64,000 nucleotides of DNA, from NCBI RefSeq assembly GCF_021462415.1, contig NZ_JAKEDS010000001.1, positions 1,336,273 through 1,400,272 on the forward strand, read 5' to 3'. Positions 18,628-26,784 of the stretch are shown piece after piece. The notes under the pieces were generated by a model that searched no databases, was not told where the DNA came from, and saw only the letters and a list, made by a program, of their open reading frames with translations. This DNA comes from Rhodohalobacter sp. 614A (GTDB lineage Bacteria > Bacteroidota > Rhodothermia > Balneolales > Balneolaceae). Position numbers and translations under genes: made by a program. Within the stretch, counting starts at the first letter, position 1, and each line of letters starts with the position of its first letter.

Positions 18628-19584
18628 TCAGTTATTCATTGGAGTGAATGAATGAGGATTCACCGGATGCGATTCCGCTCTTCTGTTCTTCTCACAACCG
18701 GGGGTATTTGCATCCATTTCGGCTTCGGCACATGGCACAGGTGCTTTCCCTAATCCGCGGAGCTCAATCCTATCTTCACTGATTCCGTTTCTCTTATAAA
18801 AATCTGCTACCGAATTCGCTCTCCTCACACTTAAGCGGAGGTTGTACTGGTCGCCGCCAATGTGGTCGGTATAAGCATCAACCCGAACACTAAATGCTTG
18901 TGCTCTCAGCAGTCTTTCAACGTTGAGTGACAAGAGTTGAGCAGCTCTGTCGGTAATGTTTGATTGATCAAATCCAAAGTTAATCGTATTCATGGAACCT
19001 TCTCGGATAAAAGGAGGATCTTCAGGATCAAGGGGATCTGTACCTTCTTCAATTTCAAGGCCATCACTGAATCCGTCGCCATCAGAATCATTATTTATTG
19101 GATCTGTACCATATTCATTTACTTCAGCGCCATCATCCAGGCCATCGCCATCTGTATCTGTATTTAGCGGATCGGTTTCGTGCACATTTACTTCATCACC
19201 GTCACTCAAACCATCACCGTCAGAATCCGGATTCAATGGATCCGTATTGTAAACATTTGCTTCATCTCCATCACTAAGTCCGTCTTCATCAGAATCAGCA
19301 ACCAGAGGATCTGTTCCATATTCAAAAATCTCATCGTAATCGTTCAATCCGTCATCATCTGTATCAGGCTCCAACGGATTGGTCTCGTAAACGTACAGTT
19401 CATCGTAATCATTTACGTCATCACCATCGCTGTCTCTCTGTTGGAGTTCTTCGTCAGAAAGGCTCCGAAGGTATTCAATGGTTAGGGGATCAGGCTCAGG
19501 TCCGGGACCGCTTGGCCCACATCCGGATAAAATCAGTGCAGAAATGAAAAGTGTAAAAGAAACAATCTTGAGTGGTTTGAGCAT
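18628..19584 (-). CDS. OmpA-family lipoprotein with thrombospondin type 3 calcium repeats
   Basis: 318 residues from the ATG at 19584, chosen because it starts a lipoprotein signal ending in LSGC (Cys22); a start at 19635 would add 17 polar residues. Six DxDxDG-type repeats follow, then an OmpA peptidoglycan-binding domain (FGFDQSNITDRAAQLL, VDAYTDHIGGDQYNLRLSVRRANSVADF, RIELRGLGK). The end, CEKNRRAESHPVNPHSFTPMNN, departs from the usual NRRVE-type finish. It probably anchors the outer membrane to peptidoglycan, with the acidic repeats binding calcium. Confidence 0.9.
   Translation of the reverse strand: MLKPLKIVSFTLFISALILSGCGPSGPGPEPDPLTIEYLRSLSDEELQQRDSDGDDVNDYDELYVYETNPLEPDTDDDGLNDYDEIFEYGTDPLVADSDEDGLSDGDEANVYNTDPLNPDSDGDGLSDGDEVNVHETDPLNTDTDGDGLDDGAEVNEYGTDPINNDSDGDGFSDGLEIEEGTDPLDPEDPPFIREGSMNTINFGFDQSNITDRAAQLLSLNVERLLRAQAFSVRVDAYTDHIGGDQYNLRLSVRRANSVADFYKRNGISEDRIELRGLGKAPVPCAEAEMDANTPGCEKNRRAESHPVNPHSFTPMNN
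19021..19434 (-). repeat. Six tandem TSP3-type repeats inside the OmpA-like gene
   Basis: Six units of about 69 bases encode about 23 residues each, of the form DSDGDGLSDGDEVNVHETDPL. The acidic DxDxDG pattern is the calcium-binding thrombospondin type 3 motif. The units differ at several positions, so the array is not a recent expansion. Confidence 0.85.
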
Positions 19585-19669
19585 ATCTTGTTGGATTATT
19601 TGGGTATTTCCATATGTTTTTTGCTTATATACCAAAAATAAAGAACCGCAAAGGCAATCAAAAGGTTTT

Positions 19670-19699
19670 TTGACTTATAAACTGGAAACATGATATATT
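19670..19699 (+). promoter_or_regulatory. Sigma-70-type promoter of tRNA-Ala
   Basis: TTGACT (19670-19675) and TATATT (19694-19699) are separated by 18 bases. The tRNA starts 14 bases further on, leaving a short 5' leader. The match and spacing are good for a primary-sigma promoter. Confidence 0.65.
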
Positions 19700-19712
19700 A
19701 GGTCTCTCGTGA

Positions 19713-19786
19713 GGGGCTATAGCTCAGCTGGCTAGAGCGTCGCGCTGGCAGCGCGAAGGTCCGGGGTTCGAATCCCCGTAGCTCCA
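19713..19786 (+). tRNA. tRNA-Ala (anticodon GGC)
   Basis: A 74-base cloverleaf. The acceptor arms GGGGCTA and TAGCTCC pair with a G-U at the third position, the alanine identity element. The D-arm contains AGCTCAGCTGGCTAGAGC, the anticodon loop is CTGGCAG (GGC) and the T-arm contains GGTTCGAATCC. CCA is not encoded after the discriminator A. Confidence 0.97.
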
Positions 19787-19875
19787 CATCACTCTCCAAA
19801 TCTAAAAGATTACTGTTAAAAGTTATAGCGGTTTTAGGTTTAGATTTACTGTAAAAGCTTTTATCTTAGGGATTC

Positions 19876-19972
19876 GGGCAAGTTCCATACAGCCAGCTCC
19901 CTGTGAACTCCGTCAGGGTCGGAAGGCAGCAGCGGTAGCAGGTCGTAGCGGCGTGATATGGGTAGCTTGCCC
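19876..19972 (+). ncRNA. ffs: Bacterial small signal recognition particle RNA (4.5S)
   Basis: The conserved apical region is present: GTGAACTCCGTCAGG, then GGAAGGCAGCAGCGGTAGCAG, the Ffh-binding GGAA/GCAGCAG loop structure. The ends GGGCAAG (19876-19882) and CTTGCCC (19966-19972) are perfect complements closing the hairpin, and a T-rich run follows at once as terminator. It pairs with Ffh for co-translational membrane targeting. It lies 90 bases after tRNA-Ala. Confidence 0.95.
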
Positions 19973-20072
19973 TCTTTTTTTATTTTTTTCGGGGATAAAA
20001 AAGAGGAGTAGAAGTTGCAGTTCTTTTATACATGTTTATTAAAAAACAATAAATATTATACGGGTCTTCGGT

Positions 20073-20546
20073 ATGGGTATCGCAAAAGAAACTTATTTAC
20101 GAGTTAATGAACCGCATGTAGTACATGAAACCATAGAAGGCGAAGCCATCTTATTGAATTTAAGTACCGGGAATTATTACAGCATTGAATGGCCGGGAAC
20201 GGTTATTTGGGATCTGATATGCGAATCAGGTGATGTTGATGGGATAAATCAAGCCTTTCAGAAAGCGGATAAAACCAAGAGAAATGAGATTGAGAAAGCG
20301 TTCGATGGATTTCTGAAAACTCTCGTCGAGGAAGAATTGCTGGTAGTGGATGAGAAAAGTTCACCTGTTCCTTTTGAAGTGGACAAACAAACTGCAGAGG
20401 AATTTAAAAAAGCAGTGGAGAAGCTCGACAAACTCAGCCTTAACAAGTACTCGGATATGAAAGATATGTTGCTTTTAGACCCGATCCACGATGTTGATGA
20501 AAAGGGCTGGCCAGAGCCCAAAAAGGAACCTAAACAAGAAAAATAG
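20073..20546 (+). CDS. PqqD-family protein (RiPP recognition element fold)
   Basis: 157 residues. Residues about 8-95 fit the PqqD winged-helix fold: HVVHETIEGEAILLNLSTG, then NYYSIEWPGTVIWDLI, which is the characteristic pattern (aliphatic-N-x-x-T-G-x-Y-Y-x-L-N...IW), followed by helices and an acidic end strand LVEEELLVV. A polar 60-residue tail follows. PqqD-like domains bind leader peptides in RiPP pathways and also occur in glycan clusters with nucleotidyltransferases and HPr-kinase-like proteins, as here. It is the first gene of a nine-gene same-strand cluster and its stop overlaps the next start by one base. No precursor peptide is visible nearby. Confidence 0.82.
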   Translation: MGIAKETYLRVNEPHVVHETIEGEAILLNLSTGNYYSIEWPGTVIWDLICESGDVDGINQAFQKADKTKRNEIEKAFDGFLKTLVEEELLVVDEKSSPVPFEVDKQTAEEFKKAVEKLDKLSLNKYSDMKDMLLLDPIHDVDEKGWPEPKKEPKQEK

Positions 20547-21640
20547 TGCAATCGAGTGTTGGGGGAGCTTTCCCGAGCCCATCCCAGGAAATGCTTCTCA
20601 AAGCAGCATTGATGGATAAAGATGTTGCTCTGCCAGCGTGGAAGCAATGGAGAAAAGAAGTAGATTTCGAATTAGATGTCGATCATGGTTCATTTCGGTT
20701 GCTACCCCTTACCTATCATAATCTTTCCTCATTTGGCTATTCAGATGATCTTGTCGAGGGCCGCTTAAAAGGAATTTACCGGCAAGCCTGGATTAAAAAT
20801 CAACAGCTTTTCTATAAAACCGGAACGGTTCTCGAGACGTTGCATAAAACTGGAATTAAAACAGCCGTTCTGAAAGGGATTGCTCTCACCGAATGGGTCT
20901 ATAAAAATTACGGCATCCGGCCTATGGCAGATATGGATATTCTGGTCCCATTTACAGAGGCTCACCATGCAATTGACGTTTTAAAAAATACCGGTTTTGT
21001 TTTACAAGACACTCATCTGCTTCAGCATAACCTGGATTATGGCAGGGGTATAGCTTTCAAGGATGCGGACAATACTGAAATCGATCTTCACTGGCACGCC
21101 ATCAGCCATGCTCACGAAAATATTGAGATCACAGATTTTTGGGATGAAGTGATCCCGATTGAAATTGCCGGGGTGAAGACACATATTTTCTCCGCCACGG
21201 ATAATCTCTTTCATACCATTGTCCACGGAATACGGAAAAACCCCGAGCCACCTATTCGATGGGTTGCAGATGCCGTTACCATCATCAATTCAAAAGATGT
21301 TTCTGTGGATTGGCAACGACTTTTGTTGTACTCACAAAAGCTTCGGGTGTACCTTCAGATAAAAGAGGCCTTGTTGTATATTAAAAAACATTTTGGTGCC
21401 GATATTCCTCGGGAAGTGATAGACCAAATTAATAACTACAAACCTTCTTATGTCGAAAAAGTTGTTTATTGGCATGGGAAGAAAATCGGTGATAACGCTC
21501 TTGAGTTTACATTTTCCGATCGGGTTTATTCATTCTACGCCAGATATTTGCGACAAACCAACCGGGAAGGATTGGTGTCCATTCATTTTGGATTGATTGG
21601 ATATGCATTAGATAGAATGAAAGCTCGCCTGAAAGAGTAA
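20546..21640 (+). CDS. NTP_transf_5-type nucleotidyltransferase family protein
   Basis: 364 residues. The key region is TAVLKGIALTEWVYKNYGIRPMADMDILV, where ADMDILV carries the DxD metal-binding pair of nucleotidyltransferases, and EIDLHWHAI supplies a likely third acidic residue. A helical C-terminal half contains IRWVADAVTII. This family (uncharacterised nucleotidyltransferase, PF14907-like) is often found beside PqqD-like and HPr-kinase-like genes, including in lasso peptide clusters. The target molecule is unknown. The GTG start at 20546 overlaps the PqqD gene stop by one base, which suggests translational coupling. Confidence 0.83.
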   Translation: MQSSVGGAFPSPSQEMLLKAALMDKDVALPAWKQWRKEVDFELDVDHGSFRLLPLTYHNLSSFGYSDDLVEGRLKGIYRQAWIKNQQLFYKTGTVLETLHKTGIKTAVLKGIALTEWVYKNYGIRPMADMDILVPFTEAHHAIDVLKNTGFVLQDTHLLQHNLDYGRGIAFKDADNTEIDLHWHAISHAHENIEITDFWDEVIPIEIAGVKTHIFSATDNLFHTIVHGIRKNPEPPIRWVADAVTIINSKDVSVDWQRLLLYSQKLRVYLQIKEALLYIKKHFGADIPREVIDQINNYKPSYVEKVVYWHGKKIGDNALEFTFSDRVYSFYARYLRQTNREGLVSIHFGLIGYALDRMKARLKE

Positions 21641-21733
21641 TTGTTCTTCCGGAATTTTAATCATGTAATAGATAATTTTCGATTCGTCAATACATTACAT
21701 GTAGGTGACAAAATCACACTTTATAGAAAGAAG

Positions 21734-23557
21734 ATGGTAAAGCGTAGCTTTGGGATGGATATTGTACCGGTGGGAATGAATATTCCCCAACGGACTGAAG
21801 AAGAACAGCTTCAGTTTTTTGAGCAGTGCATTGATTGTTATTCAGAGGCAGTAAAAAGAACAGGTGAGATTAAACACTATTACAATATTGCCGGCACTAC
21901 GGTGTGTTTTGTTTTTGCGGGTGCTTCTCTTATTCCGCTATTAACACCGGCTTTATCGCATCTTCGTTTGCCGGCGAAGTCCGAAGCCGAGGCAACCATT
22001 TATATCTGGGACTCTGAGTCAACCGGGGTTGACATGGCGGCGCCGCCTTGCGAGAATACACATTTCACAGATCGGGGCGATATTTGGGGATTTAACAGTG
22101 AAAGAATAAAAACAGCTTTCCACTGGAGTGAATTTTCAGTGAATGTGATGGATATGGATTCAAACAAAGCTGTGTACTGGGTGAAAAATCCCGACCATCT
22201 GCCGTACTGGGCCACTTCCTCACCATTCAGAACGATTTTTCATTGGTGGATGGAAAAAAACGGCTGCCAGCTTATGCATGCGGCTGCCGTTGGTACCGAT
22301 GACGGAGCTGTTCTAATAACTGCGAAAGGAGGGGCAGGCAAATCTACCACAGCGCTTAGTTCTCTGGTGGATGGAATGTACTATCTTTCGGATGATTATT
22401 TGATTGTAAAAAAAGATCCGGTTCCTAAAGTGTTTACCCTGTACAGCACCGCAAAAATTGGTGTGAACGACAAACACCGATTTACTGAATTGGAGGGATA
22501 TAAAGCTGAACATCTTGAGCAGGATCAGGAAAAGGATGTTATTTATCTCTACCCGGCATTTAAAGGCCAGATAAAAAATGAGCTTCCGATTAAATCCATT
22601 TTAATGCCCTCTATCCAAAAAGATCAGGCAGAGACAACCTTTTCGTCCATATCTTTTTGGCAGATTTACAGGGCTATGTCGTTTACAACGATGTCGCAAT
22701 TGCCGGGTGTTGGAATCCATACTCACGATTATTTCAAAGAGCTGTGTGAGGCCGTCCCATGTATGACGCTTAACCTGGGAAGTGATATCGAAAAAGTGCC
22801 GGTTGCATTGCGCAATCATTTAAAAAATCCTGAGTATAAATATTCAGCAGCAAAAACGGGTATTCATCAGAAAGATGATATTCCATTGGTAAGTGTGATC
22901 ATACCTGTCCATAATGGCGAGAAATTTATCGAAGAAGCCGTGGAGAACGTTCTCAGCCAGGATTATCCTGCCGTTGAGATTATTATTGTGAATGATGGAT
23001 CAACGGATAATTCCGACTTTATCATCAGAAATTTAAAAACGGACGTACGATATTTCAGCCGCCAAAATTCGGGCCCGTCATCTGCAAGAAATACGGGGAT
23101 TAAAGATGCTTCTGGAAAATACATTGCTTTTCTTGATGTAGATGATTTATGGCCGGAGAATAATCTTTCCTATTTGGTAGAGCTCCTTGAAGAGAACGAA
23201 GATTTGCATGTCGTACGCGGGTATGCCCAGTTATTCAGAGATGCAAAAGCAGGTGGAAAGGAATACTTGGGAAATCCTAAAGAATCGTATGAATTTTACA
23301 TCGGAGCCGGTCTTTACCGTGCGGATGTATTTTCGAAAGTTGGCTTGTTTGATTTGGGATTACTTTTTGGTGAAGATACGGATTGGTACAATCGTGCGCG
23401 GGAAGAACACATTCCCATCAAATGGCTGGATGAAGTAACTTTGTTTGTTCGCAGGCATGGGGAAAATATGACAGAAGGAAAAACTCTTGCTGAGCTGAAC
23501 AGGCTCAGGACGGTTAAGAGAGCCATTGACCGGCATCGATCCTACAAAGACAAATGA
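21734..23557 (+). CDS. HPr-kinase-like domain fused to a GT2 glycosyltransferase
   Basis: 607 residues from the ATG at 21734, which follows a purine-rich AGAAAGAAG; a TTG at 21641 would extend it by 31 residues. Residues about 35-370 resemble the HprK-like kinases of PqqD-containing clusters: HYYNIAGTTVCFVFAG, then HAAAV, a P-loop LITAKGGAGKSTTAL (GGAGKST near residue 199) and the acidic YYLSDDYLIV. From about residue 380 a family 2 glycosyltransferase follows: VSVIIPVHNGEKFIEEA, IIIVNDGSTDNS, SSARNTGI, LDVDDLW and GEDTDWYNRA. The fusion ties a phospho-transfer activity to sugar transfer. Whether the kinase acts on a peptide, protein or sugar is unknown. Confidence 0.85.
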   Translation: MVKRSFGMDIVPVGMNIPQRTEEEQLQFFEQCIDCYSEAVKRTGEIKHYYNIAGTTVCFVFAGASLIPLLTPALSHLRLPAKSEAEATIYIWDSESTGVDMAAPPCENTHFTDRGDIWGFNSERIKTAFHWSEFSVNVMDMDSNKAVYWVKNPDHLPYWATSSPFRTIFHWWMEKNGCQLMHAAAVGTDDGAVLITAKGGAGKSTTALSSLVDGMYYLSDDYLIVKKDPVPKVFTLYSTAKIGVNDKHRFTELEGYKAEHLEQDQEKDVIYLYPAFKGQIKNELPIKSILMPSIQKDQAETTFSSISFWQIYRAMSFTTMSQLPGVGIHTHDYFKELCEAVPCMTLNLGSDIEKVPVALRNHLKNPEYKYSAAKTGIHQKDDIPLVSVIIPVHNGEKFIEEAVENVLSQDYPAVEIIIVNDGSTDNSDFIIRNLKTDVRYFSRQNSGPSSARNTGIKDASGKYIAFLDVDDLWPENNLSYLVELLEENEDLHVVRGYAQLFRDAKAGGKEYLGNPKESYEFYIGAGLYRADVFSKVGLFDLGLLFGEDTDWYNRAREEHIPIKWLDEVTLFVRRHGENMTEGKTLAELNRLRTVKRAIDRHRSYKDK

Positions 23558-23561
23558 TTTT

Positions 23562-24344
23562 ATGGTATCGCAAAGCCATAATAATCCACTGGTATCTGTT
23601 GTGCTTCCGGTTTATAACGGGGAGAAATATATATGCCAAGCCATCAGAAGTGTACTTTCACAGGAATATAATCCCCTTGAAATTATTATTGTGAACGATG
23701 GCTCGACGGATCAAACCGAAAAATGCCTCAAAGATTTTGATGGACTGATTACGGTCATTAACCAGGCCAATTGTGGTCCCTCTCTGGCAAGGAACAGGGG
23801 AATTGAAGCTGCAAATGGAGCGTATATAACCTTTATGGATGCAGATGACATTTGGGCGCCCGGTCATATATTCTTTCACTTGGGGCAGTTCAGGAAATAC
23901 TGTAATCTTGAAATATCAGTTGGATTAACTGCTGAACTAGATTTCGATTTTCCTGAAGACATCGACATAAAAAAGGCAAAAGAGAGAATTTTTTTACACT
24001 TGGTGATGGGTGCAACGATGATAAAAAAAACTGTTTTTAAGAAGGTAGGCCTGTTTGATGAGGAACTGTTTTTAAGGCAGGATACAGACTGGTTCTTAAG
24101 AGCAAGAGAGCTTGGATTAAAAATGGGGATTGGGCGGGAACTGGTATTATTCTACAGGAAGCATCCCCATAACAGAACGAATAATAAAGCAAAATCGAAT
24201 TATTATTTGTTTAAGATTCTTAAGAAGGCGAAAGATAGAAAATCCAAAAATCATCTTTTATCTCAACAGGAAATACCCAAATCGGAAAATCTGGATGATC
24301 TGATTGATGTTTGGGATAATATTTCCACCGAGGTTGTAAACTGA
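23562..24344 (+). CDS. Family 2 glycosyltransferase
   Basis: 260 residues from the ATG at 23562, four bases after the previous stop. An upstream in-frame start at 23526 would overlap that gene and add only polar residues. The GT-A core is complete: VSVVLPVYNGEKY, IIIVNDGSTDQT, GPSLARNRGIEAANG, then the metal-binding MDADDIW, and LRQDTDWFLRARE near the acceptor site. It is soluble with no membrane segment, so it probably works at the cytoplasmic face with a nucleotide sugar. Donor and acceptor are unknown. It belongs to a run of five GT2 domains in this cluster. Confidence 0.9.
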   Translation: MVSQSHNNPLVSVVLPVYNGEKYICQAIRSVLSQEYNPLEIIIVNDGSTDQTEKCLKDFDGLITVINQANCGPSLARNRGIEAANGAYITFMDADDIWAPGHIFFHLGQFRKYCNLEISVGLTAELDFDFPEDIDIKKAKERIFLHLVMGATMIKKTVFKKVGLFDEELFLRQDTDWFLRARELGLKMGIGRELVLFYRKHPHNRTNNKAKSNYYLFKILKKAKDRKSKNHLLSQQEIPKSENLDDLIDVWDNISTEVVN

Positions 24345-24345
24345 A

Positions 24346-25080
24346 ATGGAACCTGCGAAAAAAGTTAGTGTAATCATTCCCGTCTATAACGGCGAAAAAT
24401 TTGTTGGAGAAGCTATTGAAAGTGTTCTCGGGCAGAGTATAAAACCGGCAGAAATTATTGTTGTAAACGATGGATCTGAAGATACTACAGAAATTGTATT
24501 GAAGAAGTTTAAAGATAAGATTCGATACGTTTACAAGGAAAATGGCGGGACAGCATCCGCCCGGAATTGTGGATTGCGAACAGCACAAGGGGAGCTAATC
24601 GGATTTTTAGATGCTGATGATATTTGGCTGGAAAATAAATTAGAACGGCAACTTCAACTATTTCATGAAAACCCTGAATACGAAATTGTACTTGGCCTCT
24701 TAAAGCGAATTCCAATTTCAAAGACAGAAGAAGCTTTAAAAATAAACCATGAGGATGGCGAGTATGCGGTGTCAGCCGGAAGTTCACTGATTAAAAGAAA
24801 AGTTTTTGACAAAGTTGGCACTTTTGATGAAGAAATGGGATTCTGTGAAGATGTTGACCTGTTCTTAAGAATTCTCGATTCAGAAATCAAAGTATTTGGC
24901 CATAAGGATGTTGTACAATTTTACCGCCGCCATGACCAGAATATCACGCTGGATAAAAACCGCTCCTTTCACGATTTACTCAGGGTTTTTAAAAAAACAG
25001 TTGACAGGCGAAGGAAAGCCGGTAAAAATCTTCCCGATTTAGCAAAAATGGGAGCCATTATGGAGTTTTGGCAGTCGTAA
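24346..25080 (+). CDS. Family 2 glycosyltransferase
   Basis: 244 residues, starting one base after the previous stop. Motifs in order: VSVIIPVYNGEKFV, IIVVNDGSEDTT, GGTASARNCGLR, LDADDIWLENKLE, CEDVDLFLRI and YRRHDQNITLD. The last three are shared almost word for word with the next gene, so the two look like products of a tandem duplication. No membrane helix is visible. Expected to transfer one sugar in the pathway encoded by the cluster; specificity unknown. Confidence 0.9.
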   Translation: MEPAKKVSVIIPVYNGEKFVGEAIESVLGQSIKPAEIIVVNDGSEDTTEIVLKKFKDKIRYVYKENGGTASARNCGLRTAQGELIGFLDADDIWLENKLERQLQLFHENPEYEIVLGLLKRIPISKTEEALKINHEDGEYAVSAGSSLIKRKVFDKVGTFDEEMGFCEDVDLFLRILDSEIKVFGHKDVVQFYRRHDQNITLDKNRSFHDLLRVFKKTVDRRRKAGKNLPDLAKMGAIMEFWQS

Positions 25081-25121
25081 ATACAATAGGCATCAGGCCA
25101 TTGCAACCCACTTATTTTATT

Positions 25122-25871
25122 ATGGAAAGCAAACCATCTGTTAGCGTAATTATACCGGTTTATAATGGTGAGAAATACCTGGACGATTCCATCAAAAGTA
25201 TTCTTCAGCAAACCATACAGCCTCTTGAGATTATTGTTGTAAATGACGGTTCCACTGATGGCACAGAGAAAATCGCGAAGAAATATGGGGACGTTATTCG
25301 GTATGTTTATCAGCAAAATGGCGGTGTTGCAGCAGCGCGGAACAAAGGATTGGAACTGGTTCGGGGAGAATACATTGCTTTCATAGATGCTGATGATATT
25401 TGGGTAGAAAATAAGCTCGAATTGCAATTAGAACTATTCCGTAAAAATCCGGACCATGATATGGTGATTGGTCTGCTTAAACGGATTCCGTTCTCAAAAA
25501 CGAGCAAAATCATTCATGAGGAAAGTAAAAATGGAGAATACGTGCTGCAGTTTGGATGTGCGATTCTGAAAAAGAAAATCTTTGATAAGGTTGGCATATT
25601 TGATGAGAGTATGTTTATAGGGGAAGATGTGGATCTTTTTTTAAGAATATTGGAAGCCGGGATAAAAGTTTGGAGCCATCCGGATGTCGTTCAATATTAT
25701 CGCCGGCATGATCAAAACATAACTCTCGATGAGAGAAGAAAGAATTTTTACCTTCTGAAAGCGTATAAAAAATCACTCGACCGGCGCAGAAAATCAGGGA
25801 ACAGAAAGGTTGAAGATTTGCCGAAATTAGGGAACATTGAAGAAATCATTAGTTACTGGAAGTCTCAATGA
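25122..25871 (+). CDS. Family 2 glycosyltransferase (tandem paralogue)
   Basis: 249 residues from the ATG at 25122, chosen because the conserved GT2 core begins a few residues later; an in-frame start at 25068 would overlap the preceding gene. Motifs: VSVIIPVYNGEKYL, IIVVNDGSTDGT, GGVAAARNKGLE, IDADDIWVENKLE, GEDVDLFLRI, YRRHDQNITLD. It is clearly the closest paralogue of the preceding gene, including the LLKRIPFSKTSK segment (LLKRIPISKTEE there). The copies have diverged mainly in the variable acceptor-site region and the C-terminus, so they may add different or successive sugars. Confidence 0.9.
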   Translation: MESKPSVSVIIPVYNGEKYLDDSIKSILQQTIQPLEIIVVNDGSTDGTEKIAKKYGDVIRYVYQQNGGVAAARNKGLELVRGEYIAFIDADDIWVENKLELQLELFRKNPDHDMVIGLLKRIPFSKTSKIIHEESKNGEYVLQFGCAILKKKIFDKVGIFDESMFIGEDVDLFLRILEAGIKVWSHPDVVQYYRRHDQNITLDERRKNFYLLKAYKKSLDRRRKSGNRKVEDLPKLGNIEEIISYWKSQ

Positions 25872-26040
25872 CTCGGTATTTGATTTCATTATTTTTGAAA
25901 AGTATTGCACACCAAAAAAAACTCAAGCCACCCTTTTCTTGAATGTGGAAATAAAGAATAAAAACCTTATGATAGTTGTGCAGAATGCACTTCAAAATAT
26001 CGAAAGGGGTAAATTTTAATTTTGCCAGGTAGCTAAAATA

Positions 26041-26739
26041 ATGTCTTTTAAAGAATCCATTAGTGTAATTATTCCGGTTTACAACGCCGAGAAATATTTG
26101 GCAGAAGCCGTTGAAAGTGTGCTGGCCCAAACGATTCAGCCACTGGAAATTATTTTGGTCGACGACGGCTCAACCGACAAAAGTGTTGAAGTAGCCCAAA
26201 AATATTTTCCTGACGTTCAATTAATTTGTCAGGAAAACAAGGGCATTTCGGGTGCAAGAAATACAGGAATCAGAATTTCCAAGGGAGAATTGCTGGCTTT
26301 TTTGGATAATGATGATATTTGGCCGGAAGATCACATAGAAAAACTTCTCGCACTTCTTCATTCAAACGAAGATCTGCAGATGGTTTTTGGGCACGTTCAG
26401 CAGTTTATCAGTGGGGATGTGAAATCTCCTGAAAAGCGAATCCCTCAGGGCCAGGAAATTATGCCGGGTTATGTGGCAGGTGCTTCGCTTACCAAAAAAG
26501 AGGTGTTTGATGAAGTTGGGCTTTTTAATGAGGAGTTGATTTTGGCCGAATATATCGATTGGTTTTCTCGCGCCAAGGACGCCGGCTTCAAGTTTGAAAT
26601 TATTGATGACATTGTTTTAAAAAGGAGAATTCACACCGATAATATTGGCATCAAGAAACGGGAATACCGTGGGGATTATATTAAAGTTTTAAAAGAGTCT
26701 ATTAACAGAAAAAGAGAAAACAAAGGAAGGGACAATTGA
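26041..26739 (+). CDS. Family 2 glycosyltransferase
   Basis: 232 residues. Motifs: ISVIIPVYNAEKYLAEA, IILVDDGSTDKS, GISGARNTGIR, LDNDDIWPEDH and AEYIDWFSRAKD. The metal site reads DND rather than the DAD or DVD of its neighbours, and the acceptor region differs, so it is the most distant of the run. A 169-base gap separates it from the previous gene, the largest gap in the cluster, so a second promoter is possible, though I could not identify one. Confidence 0.88.
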   Translation: MSFKESISVIIPVYNAEKYLAEAVESVLAQTIQPLEIILVDDGSTDKSVEVAQKYFPDVQLICQENKGISGARNTGIRISKGELLAFLDNDDIWPEDHIEKLLALLHSNEDLQMVFGHVQQFISGDVKSPEKRIPQGQEIMPGYVAGASLTKKEVFDEVGLFNEELILAEYIDWFSRAKDAGFKFEIIDDIVLKRRIHTDNIGIKKREYRGDYIKVLKESINRKRENKGRDN

Positions 26740-26784
26740 ACTCCGCTGTTACTGTTTTTTTGAACTACTTTTGCCGAAAATCTG

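Noticed and set aside
19713-20072. Genomic island boundary with tRNA-Ala as attachment site for the glycosyltransferase cluster
   Set aside because: No second copy of the tRNA 3' end, no integrase gene and no clear base-composition shift were seen in the window.
20013-20103. Short TTG-initiated frame ahead of the PqqD-like gene as a possible precursor peptide
   Set aside because: It overlaps the PqqD gene out of frame, has no leader/core character and is most likely a chance frame.
21641-21733. TTG-initiated N-terminal extension of the kinase/GT2 fusion
   Set aside because: The extra 31 residues show no domain features, and the ATG at 21734 has a better purine-rich site; the alternative start remains possible.
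25872-26040. Small gene in the 169-base gap inside the glycosyltransferase cluster
   Set aside because: The only frame (60 codons from 25837) overlaps the preceding gene and reads as low-complexity without recognisable features.
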